From: Typhlomys cinereus
Lineage: Eukaryota; Chordata; Mammalia; Rodentia; Platacanthomyidae
DNA: 64,000 nucleotides
Reading direction: 5' to 3'
Assembly (NCBI GenBank): GCA_023101885.1
Contig: JALPQD010000125.1
Location: forward strand, 1,947,501-2,011,500
Each line of letters begins with the position of its first letter. Position 1 is the first letter of the stretch. The position numbers and the translations under genes are program-made. Positions 1 through 11,781 of the stretch are shown here, piece by piece. Under the pieces are notes generated by a model. The model was not told the DNA's origin. It was given only the letters and a program-made list of their open reading frames with translations, and did no database searches.

Positions 1-347
1 TCCTCTTTCATAGTACTAACACGGTAATGATCATGTTTTGAAAGTCGTTATCCCTGGTCACGTTTTCTTGGATATTTTCCATGGGTTTGTTCTGGTTGGA
101 GTCTATCATTATGGGATTAATTCCTTCAGTGAGAGATTTGTTTACTTGGGTGTTGTTTCTCATGGATTTGCACTTTGACTTGGGCATTGTCATTTTAACT
201 CTTAACACCTTCTTTCAATTTCTATGCGTTTTTCACTGAACTGAATTATTTGGCCTAGGGTTCCGGGGGTGGGCAGGTGCAGAGCTTACCTAGGTCATGG
301 TGAGTCCTGGCTGGACTGCCCGTGTCCGGGGCAGCGGGTGGTGAAAG
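1..347 (-). mobile_element. L1 5' end: ORF1 N-terminus and GC-rich 5' UTR
   Basis: Antisense L1 cut by the left edge of the window. ORF1 begins at the ATG complementary to 191-193 and encodes MTMPKSKCKSMRNN, matching the intact ORF1 copies at 31370 and 46097. The frame slips near position 10, where one base is missing relative to those copies. Positions 209-347 match the promoter-proximal 5' UTR of the other young L1s (TTAACTCTTAA leader, then the GC-rich block with an ACTTACCTAGG-like motif seen as GCTTACCTAGG). Only about 140 bp of 5' UTR is present, so the element is truncated within its promoter. Confidence 0.9.
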
Positions 348-516
348 GACCAGAATCTCATTTTCAATATCTCATTTATATATATTTTTAACATTAAACT
401 ATGAGCGATGGTTACTTATATGTCTTGTATTAATTTATAGCATGTTGTTGCATGAGGTGAACTGTATAGTGAACTGTGATTGTGGATCTATCTTTTAATG
501 TTTTAATAATTATATT
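348..516. other. Flanking sequence shared with 53950-54062
   Basis: No gene seen. This AT-rich sequence aligns, in the same orientation, with the sequence from about 53950. Both copies carry the same SINE next to it and the same old L1 5' UTR after it, so it is part of a duplicated block rather than independent repeats. Confidence 0.7.
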
Positions 517-805
517 TTATTTATTATTTTAATTTGTGTGTGTGTGTGCCTGTGTGTGTGTCCATGTATATCAGAGGTTATTGTGTTTGCCTGCAGTTGC
601 CCTAGGGTAACTTTGGGAATGGTACTGGATTGCTTCTACCTCCTATTGGTTTATTCCTGTGTCATCCCAGGCTATGTTTTCCAGGACCAGAAGTACAGAC
701 TGCTGCCATTTATACTGGGTGTTTTTACATGGTTTCTGGGACATGAACTTAGGACCATTTGCTTGTGAGGCAGAGGTTTAACCACTGAGCCATCTCTCCA
801 GACCC
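517..805 (-). repeat. Old B2-like SINE
   Basis: Read on the minus strand it begins with GGGTCTGGAGAGATGGCTCA, which contains a good pol III A box (TGGCTCAGTGG), and it ends in a (CA)n stretch followed by an AT-rich tail. It is more diverged than the copies at 3543, 11183, 39630 and 52141. The copy at 54062-54346 sits in the same duplicated block. Confidence 0.8.
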
Positions 806-949
806 AGTTTTTATATTTTAAAATGGGTATTTTTCTTTGAAAAGTTTCTTATTATTCTTCCTTTAAGTTCTGAGAAATGATCAAAAGTTGAAAGTTTTCT
901 TATGCAAAACACTAAGGGCAATTGAGTCACAAACTCAGGTACTCAGGTA

Positions 950-1869
950 TATAATTTTGTGCATGAGCTTTCCTGTCCTGGACCCAGACCAGGGAGGACT
1001 CCCTGCTCCTCAGTTAAGGTGCTAGGTCATCTGTGGGTCCCTGTAGTAGCAAGCCTGCCATTCTAGCCCTGAGGAAGGCCTCTAGGTCAAGCCCCAGGCC
1101 CCAGATCATCTGTGCACCCCACTAGCCACTCTGCCTTTCTGCCATGGACCAGGACCAGGGTTGATTCCTTGCTCCACACATAAGACCCCTACACCATACC
1201 CCAGGACCCAGGTCATCTATGTGCCCCACTAACCACTTGGCCTTTCTGCCCTGAACCAGGGCAAGGGTTGATTCCTTGCTCCTCAGGTAAGACCTCTAGA
1301 CCATGCCCCAGGCCCCAGATTATCTGTGCATCCCACTAGCCACTGTCTGCCCTAGACCATGACAGGGACCTGCACCTGGACCATGGTGACTCTCTGCTCT
1401 TCAGTCCCAGGGCAAACAAAGGGCTAGGGGACCAGCACCATTCCTCTGAAGTCTTCTAAAATCATCCCATCTTATCAGAGAGAATCTTCATATCCAGCTC
1501 TAAGATAAGTAAAACCTTTATTACCATCTTGTTCTGCTTGATTATTAGTCACTGTAGTTCAATATTTCCATATAGCCACCCCAAAACCCATACACTTCAG
1601 GGACTATACCATTCACCTTCACATGTCACCAAGGTAATAAACCTAAAGAGTGCACTCCCATACTAACCTCCAATCTCTGTCTACTAAACCCACCTTAATT
1701 GATGTATTAATAGTCCAATAGCCTCATTTAGGAAATAACACAACACCAGACAAGCATAACCAACTGCAAGGCAAACACTAGCATTAACTACTAAAGTGTA
1801 GTAATACTATCTAATTCAGTTCAGCCAAAAATACACACAAAAAAGAAGGATATAAGAGATAAAACAAAA
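950..1869 (+). promoter_or_regulatory. 5' UTR of an old L1 with ~105-bp tandem units
   Basis: This precedes a recognisable L1 ORF1 and contains about three and a half direct repeats of a 105-108 bp unit. The phrase CCCAGGCCCCAGATCATCTG recurs, with changes, near 1092, 1197 and 1306, each time followed by a CCCACTAGCCACT-like block and a CCTTGCTCCTCAG-like block. A non-repetitive AT-rich leader (1440-1869) joins it to ORF1. Related copies lie at 20480-21069 and 54480-55085. It is unlike the GC-rich 5' UTR of the younger L1s in this window. By analogy with tandem-unit L1 5' UTRs in other rodents it was probably the element's promoter. Confidence 0.7.
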
Positions 1870-4440
1870 CTGCCCAGATCACAGTGCAAATCCATGAAAA
1901 AAAAAAATCTACACAATAACTCTCCTACAAAAAGAATCAATCCCATAATGAGGGAATCCAGCTAGAACAAACAGAGAAAACAGCCAAGAAAATCAGACAA
2001 GAGAAAATGATTTTCAAAGCCTGATCTACATATGATCAAAATAATGAAAGAGTAAATCTGGGAGGAGTTAAATAACTGCATCAACCACTTTGAACAGGAA
2101 CAAAATGGGCACTTGGAGGAAATAAGAAAAGCAGTTGGAGAAACAAAAGTAGGCATAGAGCAGTTAAAACAATCTCAAGCAGAATTTAAACTAAAATAAA
2201 TACAAGCTACCTTCAACCCAGAACTCAACAGAGATTCTTATCAGCATAACTAAAGAAGCAGAAAATAGAATATCAGATCTTGACGATAACGTGTAGTCAA
2301 AAAGGTACTTGAGAGTAATATTCAAGAGCTATGGGACACCTTGAAGAAGCCTAACAAGCACATTCCTGGAAAGCCAGGAAAAGAATCCCAAAATACCACG
2401 CCCCAAGAAACTTTTCAAATTATCATAAAGGAAAACTTTTCTCATCGAAAGAAAGAGAAGTCCTGAAATAAAATAAAAGTGCATCAGGACAAATAATAGT
2501 TAGAACACTAGACATCCAAGACAATGTGTTGAGAGCTTCAAGGAAATACACAAGTCACTTTTAAAGGTAAACCTATTAAAATAACAAATGAGTTTTCAAT
2601 CGAAACAGTAAAATCCAGAAGACCTTGGAGAGATGGACTTCAAGTATTCAATGATAACAAATATCGATACCCAGGCTAATATGCCCATGAAATCTATCAG
2701 TCGTGATTTAGGGTGAAACAAAATTTTTCTATATTAAACACAACCTGAAGGCTTACATTATTACTAAACCAGGCCTCCAAAAAATGCTAGAAAAGATACT
2801 GAAGCTTTAAGAAAAGAGAAAGGATATCCAGGAGAAAAGAAGGGAAGTATAATACCACCACAGCCTACAAGCTAAATAATATAATTATGAAAGCCACTAA
2901 ACACAAAAATGTCAGGAATTAAAAGTAATTTCTCCATTATACTACTAAATTTCAAAGGAATTTACTTACCAACCCAAAGGCACAGGTTATAAATATGGAT
3001 TACAAATCACAACCCATCCATCTGCTGCTTTTAGGAAATACATCTGACCACAAAAGATAGGCACATTCTAAAAGTTAAAGAGTGGTCAAACATTCTGCAA
3101 GTTAATGGAACCAGGAAACAAACAGGGGTAGCAATTATGCTATCTGACAAAGTGGACTTCAAACTAAAGAAAACAATAAGAGATATTGAAGGACACTACA
3201 TTTTAGTCCCTGGAAGGATTCACTAGGAAGACTTCACAATGCTGAACATATATGCACCTAGTATGTGCTCCTCCACATTCATTAAACAAACACTACAGAG
3301 TCTGAAATAAGAAGTCAATCCTAAAATGATAATACTTGGGGCTTTCAATACCCCACTCTCTACATGGGTTTGATCATCTGGGCAAAAACTCAACAAAGAC
3401 AAACCAGAACTAAATCAAACCTTTACTGAAATGTACTTAATGGATCTCTACTGAACCTGCCATCCAATCACTAAAGAATGCACAGTTTATGGAACTTTCT
3501 CCAAAATAGACCACATATTGTGCCATAAAAATGGATCTCCACCGGCCTGGAGAGGTGGCTCAGTGGTTAAGCCTCTGCCTTGCAGGCAGAAGGTCCTGAG
3601 TTCGGATCCTAGATCCCAACCTATAGACGCCGGGCAGAAGCAGGGGCGGCCTGGGTTTCTGGTCCTGTTAGGGCGGAGCCTGTGAATCCCCGGGCAGAGT
3701 AAACAAGGAGGAGGTGGAGGTGGTCCTGTGGTGGTTCCCAAATTCATCCGTGGTTCTAAACACACACACACATACACATGCACACACATGCACATACATA
3801 CATACACATGCACAATTGAATAAATAATAAATAAAAAAATTTAAAAAGTGGATCTCCACATATATAGGAACTATGAAATTATAACCCACACACTGTCAGA
3901 CAACCATGGTCTAAAGCTTGACATCCACAACACAACACAGAGCAGAAAGTACACTAATTCTGGAAATTAAACACCACAATGCTAAATGAGGAATGGGTTC
4001 AGAAAGAAATAAAAAGGAAATTCAAGATTTCTTGAAGTCAGTGATAATTAAAATACAACATATCAAAATCTCTGGGACACAGTGAACCTTGTCTTCAGAG
4101 GTAAGTTTATACCTCTCAATGCCTGTATCAAAAAAGTAGAAACATCAAAATAAATAACTTAACAATGCAGCTTAAAGATTTAGAGATACAAAAGCAATCC
4201 AATCCCATAAGCACTGGAGGAGAAGCGATTAGCCAAATCAGGGGAGAAATATCCAAAATTAAGGTAAGAAAATGATACAAAGACTCAACCAGAAGAAAAG
4301 CTGTTTCTCTGATCTTTCACAAAGGGGCCCAAAACCTCAATGGAAAAAGAACTGCATGTTCAACAAATGGTGCTCTAAAAACTGTATATCCACAAGCAAA
4401 ATATTAAAACTGGACTGTACTTCTCACTACACACAAAAAT
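1870..4440 (+). mobile_element. Old L1 body: decayed ORF1 and internally deleted ORF2
   Basis: ORF1 remnants run from about 1880 to 2860 and include the equivalents of the coiled coil and of the REKKQVTFKG segment, with stops and indels throughout. ORF2 starts at the ATG at 2909-2911 (MSGIKS) and keeps endonuclease-domain similarity to about 4300, split by the SINE at 3543-3848. Near 4305 the sequence jumps from the region just before the reverse transcriptase domain to the C-terminal part (GAKTSMEKELHV-like frame at 4322-4430). Roughly 2 kb that includes the whole RT domain is therefore missing. The right boundary is the 5' UTR of the next L1. Non-functional. Confidence 0.85.
3543..3848 (+). 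repeat. Young B2-like SINE with target-site duplication
   Basis: The SINE begins GGCCTGGAGAGGTGGCTCAG with pol III A box TGGCTCAGTGG and B box-like GAGTTCGGATCC. It has a GC-rich body, a (CA)n-like stretch, and a tail with AATAAATAATAAATAAA. The 11-bp duplication TGGATCTCCAC flanks it at 3532-3542 and 3849-3859. The host is the endonuclease part of the old L1 ORF2. Its low divergence from the copies at 39630 and 52141 suggests a recently active family. Confidence 0.93.
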
Positions 4441-4833
4441 CAACTCCAGCTCCCTTTTCACCCCACCCCACTCCGCCTGTCGGGACGCGCTCACGGTCCA
4501 GCCGAGCCTCACCCCGGGCCCTAGGTAAGTCCCCTTTCCGGCCCCTCCCACCAGGACCCCAGGTCAGCCCACAGGGACCCGGCTCTGACTCCCACCATCC
4601 AGCCAGAGCCGCGCGGGGAGCAAGGGAGGAGGAGGACCTCCCCCTGCGCCCGGGCCCCGCCCCAGCTGCCCTCGGATTAAATAGCTCCACGCCGATGCGC
4701 CCATCCTCCCTTTTCACCCCACCCTGCTCCGCTGGCCGGGACCCGCGCGCGGTCCAGCGGGGCCTCACCCCGCGCCCTAGGACCCCAGGCCAATAATTCA
4801 GTTTAGTGAAATTGAGAGATCTTAAGAGTTAAA
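4441..4833 (+). promoter_or_regulatory. GC-rich L1 5' UTR with two tandem monomers
   Basis: A block starting TCCCTTTTCACCCCACCC at 4451 recurs at 4707, giving a monomer of about 256 bp. The first unit is complete and the second is cut at about 4787, where an AT-rich leader leads into ORF1. Each complete unit holds a TATA-like TTAAATA (4677-4683 here) and many CpGs. The same layout is found on the minus strand at 31371-31795 and 46098-46418. This resembles the monomer-type promoters known for mouse L1, but the sequence is not one I recognise. Confidence 0.85.
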
Positions 4834-5850
4834 ATGACAATGCCAAAGTCAAAGTGCAAATCCATGAGAACACACTCAAGTAAACAAATTTCCCACTGAA
4901 GAAATAATCCCATAAGTTAGACTCCAACAAGAACAAACCCGCGGAAAAAGTACAAGAAGCCTCACCCAGGATAGGTCTTTCAAAATATGATCATTACATG
5001 TTCAATACTATGAAAGAGGAAATCCGGAGGAATTACATAATCGAATCAATCGCTTTGAAGGGAAACACAACAGACATCTGGAGGAGTTGGAAAACAGTGC
5101 AAGAAACAAAAACTGGCATAGAGCAGTTAAAACAACTCAAGCAGAGTTTAAAACTGAGACTAAAAGACAAGTTATCTTCAACCCAGATGCAACGAGAGTC
5201 TTATCAACAGAACAAGAAGCAGAAAACAGAATTTCAGACCTTGAAGACAAAGTGGGGGATTAACCAGCTCAATGGAAGAGGTTGTTAAAGCCAAAAAGAT
5301 ACTTGAGAGAATATCAGAGATATGGGACACCCTGAAGAGCCTAACATGCGTATTATGGAATACCAGAGCAAGAATCTCAAATACCACCCCTGAGGAAATT
5401 TTCAAACGATCATCAAGGAAAACTTTCCTCATCTAAAAAAGAAGGCCCATACATAAAGAGGCATTCCTGCACCCCAAACAGATAGCCAAAATAGAAGCAC
5501 GCCACAGAATTAAAAAACTCCACATTCAGATAAAGAATGGTCTGAGACTCAAGGGGAAAAAACAAGTCATTTTAAAGTAAACCTATTAAAATAACAAATG
5601 ACTTCTCATGAAACAGTAAAAGCAAGTAGAGTTTGGAGAGACATACTTCAAGTATTGAATGAGCAAAAATGTCAACCCAGGCTGATTACCCCAAACTACT
5701 GTTTCATGATGAGGGAAAGAAAAATTTCCAGCAAACAAGACACTTAAGGTACATGTCCACCAAACAGGCCTTCAAAAAATGCTAGAAATGATACTCAAGC
5801 TTGAAGAAAAAAGGCTATCCAGGAGAACAGAAGAATATACACCATAAAAA
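4834..5850 (+). pseudogene. L1 ORF1 (broken)
   Basis: This is the ORF1 RNA-binding chaperone gene of the L1 spanning 4441-10372. The ATG at 4834 starts MTMPKSKCKSMR, as in the intact copies. Coiled-coil segments (a frame at 4998-5288) and the C-terminal domain are recognisable, but several one-base deletions break the frame, so no full-length protein can be made. Intact copies in this window have 356 codons. Confidence 0.85.
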
Positions 5851-5885
5851 GCGAACAATATCTTAAAAGCCACTAAACATAATAA

Positions 5886-8800
5886 ATGTCTGGAATTATG
5901 TTTCTCCATTAAACACTAATGTGAATGGATTAATCACCATCGAGACACAGATTACAAATTGGATTAAAAATCACAATCCATCAATCTCTGCTGCAGGAAA
6001 CCCATCTCACCACAAAAGATAGGCACTCTAAAAATAAAAGGCTGGTCAAAAATTCTACAAGCTAATGGAAGCCGAAAAACAGGCAGGGGTAGCCATTATG
6101 CTATCAGACAAAGTGGACTTCAAACCAAAAAAATTATAAGAGACACGGATGGATACTACATTTTAGTCACAGGTACAATTCACCAGGAAGACTTCACAAT
6201 ACTGAACATATATGCACCCAATACGGGCCCCTCCACATTCATTAAGAAAACCCTACAGCGTCTAAAGCAAGAAATCAACCCCCAAACGATAATTCTTGGG
6301 GACTTCAACACCGCCCTCTCAACATGGGATAGATCAACAGGTCAAAAGCTTAACAGAGACACTTTGGAACTTAATCAAACCCTGAAAGAAATGGACCTTA
6401 CAGATCTCTATCGAACTTTTCACCCACACCAAAGAATACACATTTTTCAGCAGCACACGGAACTTTCTCCAAAATAGATCACATATTGGGCCACAAAAGA
6501 ATCTACACATATACAAGAAAGTTGAAATTCTAACCTGTGCCCTATCAGACCACCACGGCCTAAAGCTGGACATCCACAACACATCAAACAAGAGAAAATA
6601 CACTAACTCCTGGAAACTTCACTATGATGCTGAATGAGAACTGGATTCAGGAAGAAATTAAAAAGGAAATTCAAGATTTCCTGAAAGTGAATGATAACGA
6701 AAATACAACTTACCAAAATCTCTGGGACACAATGAAAGCTGTTCTAAGAGGTAAGTTCATAGCTCTTAATGCCTACATCAAAAAAATGGAAACATCAGAA
6801 ATAAAAACTTAACAATGCGAGCAATCTGATCCCAAAAGTAGTAGAAGAGAGGAGATTAGCAAAATAGGGGAGAAATATCTGAAATCGAGATAAGAAAACG
6901 ATAGAAAAAATCAACCAGTCAAAAAGCTGGTTCTTTGAAAAAATCAATAAGATTGATACACCCCTAGCTAAATAACCAAAAGCAAGAGAGAGAAAACCCA
7001 AATTAACAAAATTAGAAATGAACATGGAGTTATCACTACTGATACCCAAGAAATCCAGAGAATTATAACATATTTCAAAAACTTATACTGTGAAGTTTGA
7101 CAACACAAAAGAGATGGATGAATTTCTAAGTAAACACAACTTACCTAAATTGAATCAGGAAGTTGTGAATTATTTAAATAGTCCTATAACATATAAGGAA
7201 ATTGAGGAAGTAATCTCGAATCTTCCCACCAAAAATGTCCTGGACCAGATGGATTCAGCACAGAGTTCTACCAGACATTTAAGGAGTTAATAACACCAAT
7301 ACTCCTTAAACTGTTCCATCAAATAGCAAAGGAAGGAACACTACCAAATTCCTTCTATGAAGCTAATATCGTTTTAATCCCAAAACCTAATAAAGATTCA
7401 CTTAAAAAAGAAAACTATAGGCCGATCTCTGATGAACACAGACGCAAAGATTCTCAACAAAGTCTTAGCAAATCGGATTCAAAAACATATTAAAAAGATC
7501 ATTCATGGGGACCAAGTAGGCTTCATCCCCGGCACACAAGGTTGGTTCAACATACGCAAATCAATAAATGTAATTCATCATGTAAACCAGTCCAAAGTCC
7601 AAGACCACATGATACTCTCGATAGATGCAGAAAAAGCTTTGACAAGATCCAACAGCCTTTTATGATCAAAATGAGACAGTAGGAATGGAAGGAACCTTTA
7701 TCAATATAATAAAAGCTGTACAACAAGCCCACAGCAAGGATTATGCTCAATGGGGAACAATTGGAAGCATTCCCACTTCGATCAGGAACTAGACAAGGCT
7801 GTCACTCTCACCACTTCTATTCAATATTGTACTTGAAGTCTTAGCTGAAGCCATAAGACAAGAAAGGGACATAAAGGGATTCAAATCGGCAAGGAAGAAT
7901 CAAGCTATCCCTATTTGCAGATGACATGATCTTATACCTGAGGATCCCAAAAACTCCACCACTCCTGGAACTAATTGAGAAGTTCAGCAGGGTGGCAGGA
8001 TACAAAATAAATGTGCAAAAATCAGAGGCCTTCCTATATGCCCAAATGAAAGAAGTGAAAAAGCTTGAGAGAAACAACCCATTTACTAGCCCCTAAAAAA
8101 ATGAAATACCTTGGTATAAACCTAACCAAGGAGGTAGAAGACCTTTACAATGAAAACTTTAAAACCCTAAAGAAAGAAATAGCAGAAGACACCAGAAGGT
8201 GGAAAGACCTCCCATGTTCCTGGATTGATAGAATCAACATTGTAAAAATGACCATCCTACCAAAGGCAATATAAAAATTCAATGCTATACCAATTAAAAT
8301 CCCAAAGCAATTCTTTAAAGAAGTTGACCAAATAATCTCAAAATTCATATGGAGGCACAAAAGACCCAGGATAGCAAAGACAATCCTGAGTAACAAAAAC
8401 ACTGCTGGAGGTATTACCATACCAAACTTTAGTCTATACTACAAATCATAGTTTAAAGTAGCCTGGTACTGGCTCAAAATAGACACACAGATCAATGGAT
8501 AAGGGTTGAGGACCCAGATATAAGCCCACAAAATATAGCCATTTGGTCTTTGACAAAGGGGCCCAAAGAATCCAATGGAAAAAGAACAGCATCTTCAACA
8601 AATGGTGCTGGCAAAACTGAATCTCCACATGCAGAAGATTAAAGCTGGACCCATACTTGTCACCATGTACAAGACTTAATTCCAAATGGATGAAGGACCT
8701 TGATTTAAGGCAGAACTTTAAAAACCATAGTTGAAAGGATAGGGAACTCCCTCGAGCTGATTGGGCTAGGCCAACATTCCTAAACAGACATCCAATGGCA

Positions 8801-9620
8801 CAGTCATGCTACCAACTCTCAACATTGCGATCTTGTGAAATTAAAGAGCTTCTGTTCAGATAAAGAGATTGTAACACGAGCTCAAAGGCAACCCATAGAA
8901 GGGAGAAAATCTTCACTAACCACATATCTGACAGAGCTCTACTGTCCAGAGGTGCACAAAGAACTTAGAAAACTAAACTCCAAGGAAAACAATGGCCCGA
9001 TTAAAAAATGGGCCCTGGAACTTGAAAGAAACTTTACCAGGGATGAAATTAAAATGTCTAACAAATATCTGAAAAAATCTCCACTTCCTTCGCCATCAGG
9101 GAAATGCAAATCAAAATTTTCCCCTGAGATATCATCTCACCCCGGTCAGGATGGGCAAAAATCCACAAGACAACAAAAACAAATGCTGGAGAGGATGTGG
9201 AGAGAGGGGAACTCTCCTACATTGCTGTGGGAATGCAAGCTCATACAGCCACTCTGGCGAGCCGTCTGGAGATTCTTAAAAGAAATTAAAGATTGAAATG
9301 CCATATGATCCTGCTATCCCACTTTTGGGAATAACCCCCCATGCAGCAGAGGTTTGCCTCGATAGCACAAGCTTGACCTTGTTCATAGCAGCATTGTTTA
9401 CAATAGCAAAGTCATGGAATCAACCTAAATGTCCAACAGTTGATGAGTGGATAAGGAAACTGTGGTACATCTATACAATGGAGTACTACTCAGCCATCAA
9501 AAATGATGAATTACTGGAATTTTCTGGGAAATGGATGTCATTAGAACAATTATATTAAGTGAAGTATACCAAACCCAGAAAATTAAGCGCCGTATGTACT
9601 CCCTAATAGGTGGCTCCTAG
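5886..9620 (+). pseudogene. L1 ORF2 (endonuclease/reverse transcriptase), broken by many indels
   Basis: ORF2 starts at ATG 5886 (MSGI...) and ends at the TAG at 9618-9620 after ...RRMYSLIGGS. Endonuclease signatures are visible: QETHL-like near 5995 and GDFNTALS near 6300. The reverse transcriptase motif FADDMIL lies near 7915, the RT-flanking EFYQTFKE region near 7270, and the C-terminal cysteine motif CWRGCGE...ECKL near 9190-9240. The reading frame is cut into pieces by mostly one-base indels (for example around 6425, 7250, 7670, 7870 and 8700), so the gene is dead although the order of domains is complete. The indels look like ordinary decay of an inactive copy. Confidence 0.9.
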
Positions 9621-10372
9621 TACCAAGTTCACCAAGCCCACATTGAGACACTCAAAAGTAAACCTATGTAACACAGTAATTGCAAGGATTATGAACAAGA
9701 GAGATGGGGTAGGAGGGCCACACCAGAAACAAGGAGAGAGGGGACCATGTTACAGCAGAGAAAATAGGCCTCCATCAAGGTCTGCAAGTAAGTAATGAGA
9801 AACCTGGTTAAGTTCACAGACGTTCTTTCGTTATCTCACCAGAAGGGGAGGGCATATAGTCTAGCAGATAAAAAGTAATCATTTCAAAAGAAAATCAACA
9901 AACCACAATCCAGAACTTCAGAGACTCTATATCGTCCACATAGAACTAAGCCAGCCTAGTCTCCCCCCATCCTGAATCTCAGGGACATCTGCAGAAGAGG
10001 GGGCGGTAAGATTGTAAGAGCAATTGCCCTGCACAATGTGCAGCGCACTGTTGCCCTCATAAAGTCTAGCATCTGTTAAGGGCACCGAGATCCCTGGATG
10101 CAAGGGATTGACAGCCATAGTAGTGCTCCTATGCTTAAGGGGAACAAGAGAAAGGTTTCAGGGAAATGCTACTGGGTCCTTATATGTCATCGGAGAGGAG
10201 GACCCAGTGGAGAGTCAAGCGTACACAATAGAGGACTCTCTGGGAATTGGGGGGGAGGCACTGGGGGATGGGGAGGGATAGGAGGGGGAGGAGCGGGTCT
10301 GGGGGAGGAGGGGGGAGGGAGGGAACTGGTAAACAAATTTTAAAATGTATAAATACATTTTTAATAAAAAAA
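9621..10372 (+). repeat. L1 3' UTR with G-rich polypurine tract and poly(A)
   Basis: Follows ORF2 of the same element. Positions 10241-10322 are a long run of G with scattered A on the sense strand, then AAATGTATAAATACATTTTTAATAAAAAAAAA. The AATAAA signal lies inside the terminal A-rich tail. This end was used to recognise the detached 3' fragments elsewhere in the window. Confidence 0.9.
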
Positions 10373-11107
10373 AAGAGAGGAGATCAGCACAATCAGGGGA
10401 GAAACACAACACAAAGAAATGGATGAATTCCTAGGTAAGTAAACTTACCTAAATCATATCAGGAAGTTTTGAATGATTTAAATAGTCCTATAACATATGA
10501 GGAGACAAATGAATTAATCTCAAAATTTCCCACCAAAAAATGTCCTAGTCCAGATTTATTCAGTACAAAGTTCTACCAGAAATTTAAGGAACAAATAACA
10601 TCAATAATCCTTAAACTGTTCCATCAAATATCAAAGGAAGGAACACTACCAAATTCTTTCTATGAAGCTAATATCACCTTAATCTCAAAATCTAATAAAG
10701 ATACACTTCAAAAGGAAAATAGAACAATCTCTTTGATGAACACAGTTGCAAAGGTTCTCAACAAAGTCTTAGCAAATCGGATTCAAAAACATATCGAAAA
10801 GATTATTAATGGTGATCAAGTAGGTTTTATCCCAGGTACACAAGGTTGGTTCAATACACTCAAATCAATAAATGTAATTCACCATATAAATGAGTCTAAA
10901 ATTGAAAACTACATGATACTCTCAATAGATGCAGAAAAACATTTTGACAAGATCCAACAGACCTTTATGACCAAAACCCTAGAGATGGTTGGAATGGAAG
11001 GAACCTTTATCAATATGATAAAAGCTGTATACAACAAGCCAACAGCAAGGATTTTACTCAATGGAGAAAATCTTCAAGCATTCCCGCTTCGATCAGGAAC
11101 TAGATAA

Positions 11108-11482
<375 letters not shown>

Positions 11483-11781
11483 AGACAAGAAAGGGAGATA
11501 AAAGACATTCAAATTGGCAAGGAAAAAGTCAAGTTATCTCTATTTGCAGATGACATGATCTTATATCTGAGCAATCCCAAAAACTCCAACAGGAAACTCC
11601 TGGAACTAATGCAGAAGTTCAGAAGATTGGGAGGATACAAAATAAACATACAAAAATAAGTGGCCTTCCTATATGCCCTGAATGAAAGAAGTGAAAAATC
11701 CCTTAGAGAAACATTCCCATATACTGTGGCCCCTATAAAATGAAATACCTTGGAATAAACCTAACCAAGGAAGTAAGAGAC

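Noticed and set aside
950..1440. 105-bp tandem repeats as a CRISPR-like or satellite array
   Set aside because: The units are contiguous without unique spacers, occur upstream of L1 ORF1 in three places, and the genome is mammalian.
3487..3889. Two minus-strand frames of 108 and 73 codons
   Set aside because: They are antisense translations of the SINE at 3543-3848 and its CA tract.
4272..4796. 174-codon plus and 113-codon minus frames rich in Pro, Gly and Arg
   Set aside because: They lie in the GC-rich L1 5' UTR, where stops are rare by composition. Similar frames appear at 31428-31805 and 46155-46444.
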